DNA of 64,000 bases, taken from NCBI RefSeq assembly GCF_003751505.1, contig NZ_RJVB01000005.1, positions 124,001-188,000 of the forward strand, given 5' to 3'. Within the stretch, counting starts at the first letter, position 1. Each line of letters begins with the position of its first letter. This DNA is from Erwinia sp. JUb26 (GTDB lineage Bacteria; Pseudomonadota; Gammaproteobacteria; Enterobacterales; Enterobacteriaceae). The position numbers and the translations under genes were made by a program. Positions 18,736-26,916 of this stretch are shown piece after piece. The notes below the pieces were generated by a model. The model saw only the letters and a program-made list of their open reading frames with translations. It had not been told where the DNA came from and did no database searches.

Positions 18736-18928
18736 CGCCAGCGCCTTATTACAGAGTGAAATCGAACTCAGAGAAGCGCGCTTTTCTGAGCTGGGAACTG
18801 ATATGCATCATTTCCCAGCGGTGAGGGCGGCGATAGAAAAAATCGGACAGTACGGCGGTGCAACACCTGCACCATTTCAGTGCTACTTTCTGCTAACGGG
18901 TCGCTAACCTTGCGCTAACGACCGGGGC

Positions 18929-19762
18929 TCAGTGATGACGAATACGACCGTTGTAGGACTCGTGCAGCGTGCGGCGCTGATAGTCCAGCGGTGTGGTGCT
19001 GACCAGTTTTTTGAACTCGCGCAGGAAGTGCGACTGGTCGCTGAAACCCAGGTCCAGCGCGAGGTCGGAAAACGATACCGCGCCCTGCTGATGCAGGCTG
19101 TTCAACGCAGCCTGGCAGCGCATAATGCGGCCAAAGGTTTTCGGCGACATCCCGGTATCCTGCCTGAACTGGCGCTGAATGGTCCGGCAGGTGTAGCCGG
19201 TCAGCGACTCCAGCTGCTCAATGCGAATATTGCCCTTTTGCCGCAGGATCGTTTGAATACTCACCCCGGTCACGGCGGACGTCTTGCGCACCAGTCGCGA
19301 GGTAAAGTGCTGATTAAACAACTCTATCTGTCGCGAGAACTGCGAATGACGCAGGATCTGCTCGCAGGCCAGCCGGGCATCCGGCACCACGTCCAGAAAG
19401 TTAAACTCACGGTCGGTTAACTCCTCCGCCACCAGATCGAGAAAGTCCGGAACCACCCCCGGCGCGAAGCGTACGCCGAAGTAGCGGTGATCGCGGATGA
19501 GCTCCGCGCTGCGCGCCTCCAGCGTGGTGCCGCATACCCGCGCGACCGGCTTAACCGCATCACAGTCAAACACGATATCCACGCAGCCGTCCGGGATCGC
19601 CAGCGTCAGGCTGGCGGAGTGCGCCACGTCAAAACTGTAGAAGTGCGCAATGGCCGGATGTCGGGAGGCCATCAGCGAATACTGATGCGCTGCGCTAAGC
19701 ACAAACCACGGCTGTTCCGGCTGGATAACGGCGCTCTGGCCGCAGACAAGATCGTGTGACAT
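18929..19762 (-). CDS. AraC-family transcriptional regulator
   Basis: 277 residues from the ATG at 19762 (a GGGA ribosome site lies six bases upstream; an in-frame TTG at 19798 would add 12 residues). The C-terminal third has the double helix-turn-helix of AraC regulators: IEQLESLTGYTCRTIQRQFR and FSDLALDLGFSDQSHFLREFKK. The N-terminal part is a DUF6597-like ligand domain (AIPDGCVDIVFDCD). It is divergent from the cyclodeaminase/Rid/oxidoreductase operon and upstream of the permease, and likely activates both. Confidence 0.87.
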   Translation of the reverse strand: MSHDLVCGQSAVIQPEQPWFVLSAAHQYSLMASRHPAIAHFYSFDVAHSASLTLAIPDGCVDIVFDCDAVKPVARVCGTTLEARSAELIRDHRYFGVRFAPGVVPDFLDLVAEELTDREFNFLDVVPDARLACEQILRHSQFSRQIELFNQHFTSRLVRKTSAVTGVSIQTILRQKGNIRIEQLESLTGYTCRTIQRQFRQDTGMSPKTFGRIMRCQAALNSLHQQGAVSFSDLALDLGFSDQSHFLREFKKLVSTTPLDYQRRTLHESYNGRIRHH

Positions 19763-19930
19763 AGGCATTCCCGCATAGCAATGATGATGGTCAGTCAATG
19801 CAATCGGGGTGCCACTTCCGTTTTGGCGCTTTTCGGCGCGTGTCGCAAATATTCAATACAGCCCTGGCAGCCGCACGATATTCATAAACGCAATTCCTGC
19901 GCTATCACCCGTTTTCCAGAGGCGACCGAG

Positions 19931-21070
19931 ATGACCGACAACACCAGAATTGATTTTCTCTACCTTTCCGAGCAGGACATGATCCGCGCCGGAGTCACCG
20001 ATATGGCGAGCTGTGTCGATACGATGGAGGAGATGTTCGGCCTGCTGTATCAGGGCGACTATCGCATGGCCGGGGCCAACAACGACTCCCACGGCGCGAT
20101 GGTCACCTTCCCTGAAAACTCGCCGTTTCCCACCATGCCGAAACCGACGGCCGATCGCCGTCTGATGGCGATGCCCGCCTACCTCGGCGGCAGCTTTTGC
20201 ACTGCCGGAGTGAAGTGGTACGGCTCGAACATCGCCAACCGCCAGAAGGGGTTACCGCGCTCGATCCTGATGTTCACCCTCAACGACGCCGACACCGGTG
20301 CGCCGCTGGCGCATATGTCCGCTAACCTGCTGTCCGCCTACCGCACCGGCGCGGTGCCGGGGGTCGGTGCCCGTCATCTGGCGCGTAAAGATTCCAAAGT
20401 GATTGGCCTGCTGGGGCCGGGCGTGATGGGCAAAACCGCCGTCGCCGCGTTTCTCGCCGTCTGCCCGCAGATCGATACCATCAAGGTGAAAGGGCGCGGG
20501 CAGCGCAGCCTGGATAATTTTATCTCCTGGGTGGCCGCCACCTGGCCGCAGATCGCCACCGTGAAGGTGGTGGATACCCTCGAAGAGGTGGTGCGCGGAT
20601 CCGATATCGTCACCTACTGCAGCTCCGGCGAAGTGGGCGATCCGGCGACCTATCCGATCGTGAAACGCGAATGGGTGAAGCCCGGTGCGTTCCTCGCGAT
20701 GCCCGCGCTGTGCAATATCGACGAAGGGATGGAGCAGCCCGAGGTACGCAAGGTGCTGGATAACACCGGCCTGTATCACGCCTGGTACGAAGAGGTGCCC
20801 AAACCCGCCCACCATACCATCCCGGTTATCGGCGTGCGCTTTATGGACATGCTTGCCGCCGGGCAGCTGGCTCCCGAGCAGCTGGAAGACATCGGCAAAA
20901 TCATCGCCGGGGACGCGCCGGGCCGCCTGAATGACGAAGAGATCATCATTATGTCGGTCGGGGGAATGCCGGTCGAGGATGTGGCCTGGGGCACGGTGGT
21001 TTACCGCAATGCGCTGGCTAACAACATCGGCGTCAAGCTGAACCTGTGGGACAGCCCGGCGCTGAGCTGA
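19931..21070 (+). CDS. Ornithine cyclodeaminase/mu-crystallin family enzyme
   Basis: 379 residues. The NAD-binding Rossmann motif is GLLGPGVMGKTAVAAF around residue 160, preceded by the substrate-site block KWYGSNIANRQKGLPRS. Members convert ornithine to proline, reduce cyclic imines or act as amino-acid dehydrogenases. The family member with EutC function acts in hydroxyectoine breakdown, but sequence alone cannot choose. ATG 19931 follows AGAGG; the open frame extends 150 bases further upstream, across the divergent promoter region, without a ribosome site. First gene of a three-gene operon. Confidence 0.85.
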   Translation: MTDNTRIDFLYLSEQDMIRAGVTDMASCVDTMEEMFGLLYQGDYRMAGANNDSHGAMVTFPENSPFPTMPKPTADRRLMAMPAYLGGSFCTAGVKWYGSNIANRQKGLPRSILMFTLNDADTGAPLAHMSANLLSAYRTGAVPGVGARHLARKDSKVIGLLGPGVMGKTAVAAFLAVCPQIDTIKVKGRGQRSLDNFISWVAATWPQIATVKVVDTLEEVVRGSDIVTYCSSGEVGDPATYPIVKREWVKPGAFLAMPALCNIDEGMEQPEVRKVLDNTGLYHAWYEEVPKPAHHTIPVIGVRFMDMLAAGQLAPEQLEDIGKIIAGDAPGRLNDEEIIIMSVGGMPVEDVAWGTVVYRNALANNIGVKLNLWDSPALS

Positions 21071-21124
21071 ACCGATTTTCACACGCCAATACCCCTGACA
21101 TTTTCACCTGAATGGAATAACTAC

Positions 21125-21547
21125 ATGACCAGAATCATCAAAGTAAAAACCGGATCGATCTTCGAAGAAAAAGCCAGCTACTCGCGCGTAGTGGCCGTCG
21201 ATAACTGGATCTACGTTTCCAATACCGCCGGGCGCAACCCGCAGACCAAAGAGATCCCCGAGGACATTGCCGAGCAGACGCAGCAGGTGTTTGCCAATGT
21301 TGAACAGGCGCTGGCGGCGGTTGATGCCACACTGGCTGACGTGATTTGTTCACGTCTCTTTATTCAGGATCCTGCCGATATCCATACGGTGATGGCCATC
21401 GTCGGCGAGAAATTCCGCGGTATAGATCCCGCCTTAACGGCTACCTGCCCGCCGCTGGGTTCCACGGTGTACAAAGTGGAACTGGAGGTCACCGCCTACC
21501 GTGGCGCTTCCACGGCCAGCGTTGAAAATATTAACGTTTCTCTCTAA
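21125..21547 (+). CDS. Rid-family (YjgF/UK114) protein, atypical
   Basis: 140 residues of the small trimeric Rid fold. The canonical RidA Arg, expected in an ARSC-type motif near residue 105, is replaced here (ALTATCPPLGS), so this is probably not a classical 2-aminoacrylate deaminase but one of the other Rid subfamilies that accompany oxidases and amino-acid enzymes. Located 54 bases after the cyclodeaminase-like gene and 28 bases before the FAD oxidoreductase gene, it probably handles an imine produced by that enzyme. Confidence 0.85.
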   Translation: MTRIIKVKTGSIFEEKASYSRVVAVDNWIYVSNTAGRNPQTKEIPEDIAEQTQQVFANVEQALAAVDATLADVICSRLFIQDPADIHTVMAIVGEKFRGIDPALTATCPPLGSTVYKVELEVTAYRGASTASVENINVSL

Positions 21548-21575
21548 TTCCACTCAGCATAAGAAGGTGATGGCG

Positions 21576-22868
21576 ATGGCACCTGCGATAACGCCGGTAC
21601 AAACGTCCGCGAACTTCCCGCCGGAAACCACGGTGGTGATTATTGGCGGTGGCATAGTCGGCCTGACGGCGGCGCTGACGCTGGCGGAGCGCAATATTCC
21701 GGTGGTGGTGCTGGAAAAGGGCCGCATTGCGGGTGAACAGTCCTCCCGAAATCTCGGCTGGGTGCGCAAAACCAGCCGCCTGGCCGAGGATATTCCGCTG
21801 GCGCAGGCCGCCGATCGGCTATGGGCCGAGATGCCCGCGCGGGTCGGCAGCGATGTTGGCTACCGCCAGGCGGGGATTATGTTTGCCGCCCGCACGGATG
21901 CGCAGATGGCGATGTACGAAGGCTGGCTGAAATCGGTCAGTCCTCTGCAGCTTGATTCCCGCCTGCTAAGCGCGCAGCAGATCGCTGGTCAGGTGCCGGG
22001 CGGCGGCAGCCAGTGGGCCGGGGGGATCTTCACCCCCTCCGACGGGCGGGCGGAGCCGACGCTGGCCTCCAGCGCCATTGCCCGCGCGGCGATGGCCAAA
22101 GGGGCGGTGATTGTTGAGCACTGCGCGGTGCGCACGCTGACCACGGCAGCGGGCAGGGTCAGCGGCGTGGTGACTGAACGGGGAGAAATCCGCTGTGAGC
22201 AGGTATTGCTGGCCGGGGGGATCTGGTCAAGGCGCCTGCTGGGCAATCTGGGGATTTCGCTGCCGGTGCTACCGCTGGTGTGCTCGGTGCTGCGCACGAA
22301 GCCGATGGACGGGCCGACGGAGATTGCCGTCGGCGCGCCGGATTTCTCCTTTCGCAAGCATATCGACGGCGGCTTTATCGTCACCCAGCGCGGGGCGCTG
22401 GACGCTTCGCTGACGCTGGATCATCTGCTGCTGGGAACGCGCTATCTGCCGCAGCTACGGGCGCAGCGCGACTTTCTACGGATTAAAATCGGCACGCCGT
22501 TTGTCCGCAATCTGATGCTGGCGCGGCGCTGGCGGGCCAGCAGTCGCACGCCGTTCGAGCGGGTACGCACGATAGATCCAGCGGTCAATGCATCGCTGAA
22601 TCAGGAGGCGTTAACCAACCTCCGGGCGGCGTGGCCGGTGTTTGCTCAGGCGGAAATTGCCGAAGCCTGGGCCGGGACAATCGATGTGACGCCGGATTCC
22701 AATCCGGTTATCGGCCCGGTGGCGAAGTTGCCCGGTCTGACGCTGGCGACCGGTTTTTCCGGGCACGGTTTCGGCACTTCACCGGCGGCAGGGCAGCTGG
22801 CGGCGGATTTGGTGTGTGGGCATGCGCCGCTGATCGATCCTGCGCCGTACCGGTTCGATCGGTTTTGA
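21576..22868 (+). CDS. FAD-dependent amine/amino-acid oxidoreductase (DAO family)
   Basis: 430 residues of the D-amino-acid oxidase/sarcosine oxidase superfamily. The N-terminal FAD motif VVIIGGGIVGLTAALTLAE is near residue 20. The C-terminal FAD-contact block is TPDSNPVIGP ... GFSGHGFGTSPAAGQLAADL. It oxidises a secondary amine or D-amino acid to an imine. The start at 21576 was chosen because AAGAAGG lies eight bases upstream (ATG 21570 is too close). The stop is followed after about 15 bases by the repeat locus at 22.9 kb. Confidence 0.87.
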   Translation: MAPAITPVQTSANFPPETTVVIIGGGIVGLTAALTLAERNIPVVVLEKGRIAGEQSSRNLGWVRKTSRLAEDIPLAQAADRLWAEMPARVGSDVGYRQAGIMFAARTDAQMAMYEGWLKSVSPLQLDSRLLSAQQIAGQVPGGGSQWAGGIFTPSDGRAEPTLASSAIARAAMAKGAVIVEHCAVRTLTTAAGRVSGVVTERGEIRCEQVLLAGGIWSRRLLGNLGISLPVLPLVCSVLRTKPMDGPTEIAVGAPDFSFRKHIDGGFIVTQRGALDASLTLDHLLLGTRYLPQLRAQRDFLRIKIGTPFVRNLMLARRWRASSRTPFERVRTIDPAVNASLNQEALTNLRAAWPVFAQAEIAEAWAGTIDVTPDSNPVIGPVAKLPGLTLATGFSGHGFGTSPAAGQLAADLVCGHAPLIDPAPYRFDRF

Positions 22869-22880
22869 GGGTGATGCCGG

Positions 22881-23031
22881 GTCGCGGATAAAACCGTGCC
22901 GGGTTCCCAGCCTCTGCCGATGTCGCGGATAAAACCGTGCTGGGTTCCCAGCCTCTGCCGGGGCTTCCGGGCGGTCCTCGCGTCACGCGTTGCGTGATGC
23001 CTTCGGTTTCAGCATCCGGCCGGGCGGCTTG
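22881..23031 (-). repeat. Truncated type II repeats with duplicated end module
   Basis: A ~39-base module (GTCGCGGATAAAACCGTGC followed by the arm CAGCCTCTGCCG) occurs three times in direct order, at 22881-22919, 22922-22960 and 23041-23079. The second is followed by a truncated element (to about 23031) that still holds the CACGC hairpin and CATCCGGCCGGGCGG but stops before the central hairpins. Confidence 0.85.
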
Positions 23032-23067
23032 GCAAATTTAGTCGCGGATAAAACGGTGCCGGGTTCC

Positions 23068-23267
23068 CAGCCTCTGCCGGTGCTCCCGGGCGGTCCTCGC
23101 GTCACGCGCTGCGTGATGCCTTCGGTTTCAGCATCCGGCCGGGCGGACCGCCGAAGACGTGTCGTCCCTGACCCGACTTCGCCTGACACCGACGTCCTGT
23201 CGGTGTCTCCTGGCCAGCTGCTTCCACCTCAGCGCTGCGGATTGCCCGGTATCCCCGGCAGAGGCTG
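23068..23267 (-). repeat. Structured palindromic repeat, type II, copy 3
   Basis: 200 bp with perfect 13-bp arms CAGCCTCTGCCGG (23068-23080) and CCGGCAGAGGCTG (23255-23267). Opposite orientation to the copies at 16730 and 17120. Central hairpin GACACCGAC/GTCGGTGTC intact. Confidence 0.9.
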
Positions 23268-23419
23268 TGCACCTTCAGGAAATTGTTGTCGCTGCTTAAT
23301 GAACCGTTTAGCCGAATGCACTCAGTATGAGTATTGAGCCGGAATGTAGCGCAAGGCAGCAACAGGCTTCGCTATGCAAATGTTTTGCTCTGAAAGCGGC
23401 TCAACAGTCACGGCGTGGA

Positions 23420-23611
23420 CGGGTGGCGGCTACGGCGGGCAATCCGCAGCGCTGAACGGAGAGAGGAAGCCAGGATAAGCCCTCAGGACGCGTGCGCAAG
23501 GCTCGGTCGGCACACGGATGTGCCGTCTGAGCCGGTCCGCCCGGCTGACGAACGACGTGAAGGCACCACGCAGCGCGTGGCGCGAGGACCGCCAGCCGTA
23601 GCCGCCACCCG
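23420..23611 (+). repeat. Structured palindromic repeat, type I, copy 2
   Basis: 192 bp with perfect 15-bp arms CGGGTGGCGGCTACG (23420-23434) and CGTAGCCGCCACCCG (23597-23611). The AGGAC-loop hairpin is degraded in this copy (GCCCTC/GCGTGC); the CCACGC-N3-GCGTGG hairpin is intact. Confidence 0.9.
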
Positions 23612-23670
23612 TCAGCGCAGGCACTCAGGCACCAGACAACACAAACTAGCCGAACCTACTCTAGATTTAC

Positions 23671-23708
23671 GGATTGCCCGGTATCCCCGGCAGAGGCTGT
23701 GCACCTTC
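23671..23708 (-). repeat. End fragment of a type II repeat
   Basis: 38 bases identical to 23238-23275 (right arm of the type II copy plus GTGCACCTTC), lying between the two type I copies. Both are followed further on by GCTGCTTAATGA. Confidence 0.8.
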
Positions 23709-23776
23709 TCGGGACATAGTTACCGCTGCTTAATGACGAGTTCAGCCTAAAGACAACTCAACAGTCACGGCGTGGA

Positions 23777-23968
23777 CGGGTGGCGGCTACGACGGGCAAT
23801 CCGCAGCGCTGAGCGGAGAGAGGAAGCCAGGATAAGCCCGCAGGACGCGGGCGCAAGGCTCGGTCGGCACACGGATGTGCCGTCTGAGCCGGTCCGACCG
23901 GCTGACGAACGACGTGAAGGGACCACGCAGAGCGTGGCGCGAGGACCGCCAGTCGTAGCCGCCACCCG
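23777..23968 (+). repeat. Structured palindromic repeat, type I, copy 3
   Basis: 192 bp with perfect 15-bp arms at 23777-23791 and 23954-23968. Best-preserved copy: the GCCCGC-AGGAC-GCGGGC, GGCACA-CGGA-TGTGCC, GCCGGT-CCG-ACCGGC and CCACGC-AGA-GCGTGG hairpins are all perfect. Confidence 0.92.
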
Positions 23969-23983
23969 TCCGCGCAGTCACCG

Positions 23984-24031
23984 TAAGCACCTAAGCACCT
24001 AAGCACCTAAGCACCTAAGCACCTAAGCACC
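23984..24031. repeat. 8-bp tandem repeat, six units
   Basis: TAAGCACC repeated six times without error, directly after the type I copy and about 57 bases before the ABC exporter stop codon. Copy number is likely to vary between strains through slipped-strand replication. Confidence 0.97.
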
Positions 24032-24088
24032 ACGGTGCCAGACAACAAACTGGAGACACATACATCCACCTCCAAATTGTCGGAAAAA

Positions 24089-25807
24089 CTACGCCCGTGT
24101 CAGCTGCGCATCATACAAATGCGCATAACGCCCCCGGCGCTCCAGCAGCTGCTTATGACTGCCCTGCTCCACAATCCCACTATCGTCCACCACAATAATC
24201 CGATCGGCATTCTGAATCGTCGTCAAACGGTGTGCAATAATCAGCGACGTGCGCCCCACCGACAGCTCGGACAGCGACTGCTGAATCGCCTGCTCCGTCG
24301 CCGTATCCAGCGCCGACGTCGCCTCATCCAGAATCAGAATCGGCGGATTCTTCAGGAACACGCGGGCAATCGAAATACGCTGCTTCTGACCGCCGGACAG
24401 CTTCACGCCGCGCTCGCCCACGATCGTATCCAGACCGTCCGGCAGACTGTTGATCAGATCCGCCAACCGCGCGCGGGTCGCCGCCTGCCAGATCTCCTCT
24501 TCCGTTGCGTGCAGACGACCATAGGCAATATTCTCGCGAATCGAACCGCCAAACAGGAACACGTCCTGCTGCACAATCCCGATCTGACCGCGCAGCGACT
24601 GCTGGGTCATATCGCGAATATCCAGACCGTCGACCCGAATCGCCCCCTGCTGCACGTCATAAAAACGCGGCAGCAGCGAGCACAGCGTGGTTTTACCCGC
24701 TCCGCTCGGCCCGACAAACGCCACCGTTTCACCGGCGCGGATGGTCAGATTCAGATCCTTCAGCACCGTCGAACCGGCGCTGTAGCCGAAGGTGACATTA
24801 TCAAACTCAATATCGCCCTGCAGCGAGCTGACCACGCGCGCATCCGGCTTATCGGTAATATCCGGCGCGGTATCCAGCAGCTGGGTGAAGCGGCGGAAAC
24901 CGGCAATCCCCTTCGGATAGCTCCCCATTACCGACGAAATCTTCTGCACCGGGCGGAAAAACACCTCCACCAGCAGCAGGAAGCCGATAAAGCCGCCGTA
25001 GCTCAGCTCACCCTTCAGCACGTACCACGTGCCCGCCACCATAATCACCAGCTGAACCAGACGGGTGCTGAGATAGCTCAGCGTCATGCTGGCGGTCATA
25101 ATGCGGTAGGCCTGCAGCTTGGTGGTTTTGTAATTCACGTTATCGCGGGCAAACAGCTTCTCTTCCTGATGCTCGTTGGCAAACGCCTTCACCACGCGCA
25201 CGCCGCCGATGCTCTCTTCGATACGGGCGTTGAAATCACCGATCTGGCCAAACAGTTTGCGCCAGGTGTTGGTCATCTGGCTGCCGTGTCGGCTGACCAG
25301 CCAGGTCATCGACGGCACGATAATAATGGTCATCAGCGCCAGGGGCATATGCACCGTCGCCATCAGAATAAAGGCGCCAATAAAGGTCATCACCGCAATA
25401 AACAGATCTTCCGGACCGTGGTGGGCGATTTCTCCCACTTCTTCCAGGTCTTTGGTGACGTGAGTAATAATGTGGCCGGTTTTCACGTTGTCGTAATAGC
25501 CCAGCGACAGCTTCTGCAAATGCTGGAACGCCTGCTGGCGCATATCGGTCTCAATGCCGACGCCCAGCGCGTGCCCCCAGTAGTTCACCACCGCCATCAG
25601 CCCGGTGTTAATCAGGTAGATCGCCAGCAGTGCAGCCGAGGCCACAATAATCATCCCCCAGTCCTGGTTGGGCAGCAGCTTATCGATAAAGGCGCGAACG
25701 GCCATCGGGAAAGAAAGCTCCAGCAGCCCGGCAAGAATGGCGCAGCCAAAATCGAGCAGAAAAAGCTTCTTGTAGGGTACGTAATAACTAAAAAAACGCC
25801 TGAGCAT
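24089..25807 (-). CDS. MsbA/BmrA-like ABC exporter (fused TMD-NBD)
   Basis: 572 residues from the ATG at 25807, preceded by GAGGGAG (an upstream GTG would add six). Six membrane helices (about 1-310) are fused to an ATPase: Walker A GPSGAGKTT, Q-loop VQQDVFLF, signature LSGGQKQR, Walker B ILILDEATSALD, H-loop AHRL. A homodimeric exporter of lipid or drug-like molecules. No partner genes or regulator are adjacent, so the substrate cannot be inferred. It converges on the oxidoreductase operon across the 1.2-kb repeat locus. Confidence 0.9.
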   Translation of the reverse strand: MLRRFFSYYVPYKKLFLLDFGCAILAGLLELSFPMAVRAFIDKLLPNQDWGMIIVASAALLAIYLINTGLMAVVNYWGHALGVGIETDMRQQAFQHLQKLSLGYYDNVKTGHIITHVTKDLEEVGEIAHHGPEDLFIAVMTFIGAFILMATVHMPLALMTIIIVPSMTWLVSRHGSQMTNTWRKLFGQIGDFNARIEESIGGVRVVKAFANEHQEEKLFARDNVNYKTTKLQAYRIMTASMTLSYLSTRLVQLVIMVAGTWYVLKGELSYGGFIGFLLLVEVFFRPVQKISSVMGSYPKGIAGFRRFTQLLDTAPDITDKPDARVVSSLQGDIEFDNVTFGYSAGSTVLKDLNLTIRAGETVAFVGPSGAGKTTLCSLLPRFYDVQQGAIRVDGLDIRDMTQQSLRGQIGIVQQDVFLFGGSIRENIAYGRLHATEEEIWQAATRARLADLINSLPDGLDTIVGERGVKLSGGQKQRISIARVFLKNPPILILDEATSALDTATEQAIQQSLSELSVGRTSLIIAHRLTTIQNADRIIVVDDSGIVEQGSHKQLLERRGRYAHLYDAQLTRA

Positions 25808-26038
25808 AACTCCCTCAATATTCACTATAATTTTTTAATGCCGGACGGCGGGTGCGGTAATTTTCGGCGGGATTATAACATTGTGCGGGAATATCAAGTC
25901 GTTTTAATTACGCCCTGAAAAGGGTAGGGATTAATTTGCAGCTATTCCCGGAAAGTTAACCGGGAATAATCTCAGCGTTATTTAACCCAGCCCTGGGTAA
26001 GCCTTTAAGCAGGCAGCAGCGATGCCAGTGACCGTAGG

Positions 26039-26854
26039 TCAAATACCGTGGTTGCCGCAATAGTCCGGCGACAGCGGCGGCTGCCAGTTTGTTAGCAGCG
26101 ATGCCTCGGGCTGATAAATCTCAATGCCCAGCGGGCGGCAGACCGACAGCGTATCCTGCGCCTCATCGCCCCACATCGCCAGCGACAGGTCGCCGCCCGG
26201 GCAGGTGGAGATGGCGCAGAGCAGGTCGATCTCGGCAAAGAACTCCAGGTAGTCGCCGCGCTTTGCCGGGCAGGCCTTCATAAAGTACTTATCCTCATCA
26301 TTCAGCCCGGTGCACTGGAATACATTCATCACGTCGTGGACGTCAAACTCACTTAATCCCCACGGCTGCACCGCGCGCGTCAGGTTGGAGTGGCAGTGAA
26401 CATCGCAGTCCTCCCCGGTCAGCATCTTATTGACGTAGGGATCGCAGCGGGTGCCCAGCAGATCGTGTACCCGTCCACCGTGTTCATCGATGCCGTAATC
26501 CGCCAGGCTGTCTGCGGTAATCGTGGCTATCGGGCGCAGAAACGGCAGATTTGACCACAGCCGGTCGAAGGTGGAGAGGTGCGCACGCTGCAGCTGGCGC
26601 GTGCGCGCAACCCACATCCGCTCGCGGGGATTATCACGATTCCAGATGTTCAGGTCGCCAACCTGCGGGCCTTCCGGGGTGGTGATACGAAACAGGTGCC
26701 CGGCGGGAACTTCCCAGGCAAATCCGCTGCGGATCGGCACAAGCTCCTGACGGATTAACCGGCGTTTACCGTCGGCCAGCCCCTGATAAAAATCACGATC
26801 GACATCTAACGCCGAGCCGGTGGTGCTTTGATAAGCGGCGGGATAAGACGGCAT
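26039..26854 (-). CDS. DUF1989 (urea-carboxylase-associated family) protein
   Basis: 271 residues, a DUF1989 protein. Such proteins accompany urea carboxylase/amidolyase or amino-acid ABC systems; the molecular activity is unknown. Conserved features visible are IPAGHLFRITTPEGPQVGDLNIWN-like start (here VPAGHLFRITT), GTRCDPYVNKML, CHSNLTRAV and CPGGDLS. Cys and His residues in DCDVHCHSN and the CPGG motif could bind metal. AAAAGGAG precedes the ATG. It is the last gene of the operon running from 32956, and carbamoyl or urea chemistry fits the M20 carbamoylase-type enzyme in the same operon. Confidence 0.8.
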   Translation of the reverse strand: MPSYPAAYQSTTGSALDVDRDFYQGLADGKRRLIRQELVPIRSGFAWEVPAGHLFRITTPEGPQVGDLNIWNRDNPRERMWVARTRQLQRAHLSTFDRLWSNLPFLRPIATITADSLADYGIDEHGGRVHDLLGTRCDPYVNKMLTGEDCDVHCHSNLTRAVQPWGLSEFDVHDVMNVFQCTGLNDEDKYFMKACPAKRGDYLEFFAEIDLLCAISTCPGGDLSLAMWGDEAQDTLSVCRPLGIEIYQPEASLLTNWQPPLSPDYCGNHGI

Positions 26855-26916
26855 AGAACACTCCTTTTACAACTGACGATGATTTTGTGGATGAATGCGG
26901 TAGCGGGTTGCAGGCG

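Noticed and set aside
22983-24006. Many short open frames (60-115 codons) on both strands in the 23-24 kb locus
   Set aside because: All coincide with the GC-rich repeats, have no ribosome site or conserved domain, and are broken differently in each copy.
22881-24031. CRISPR array
   Set aside because: Direct repeats are present, but spacers are not of constant length or unrelated sequence, and no cas gene is in the window.
22869-24088. Insertion sequence
   Set aside because: Terminal inverted repeats exist, but there is no transposase frame and no target-site duplication was evident; a non-autonomous element cannot be excluded.
24035-25918. 627-codon plus-strand open frame
   Set aside because: Exactly antisense to the ABC exporter gene and His/Arg/Gln-rich, a typical shadow of GC-rich coding DNA.
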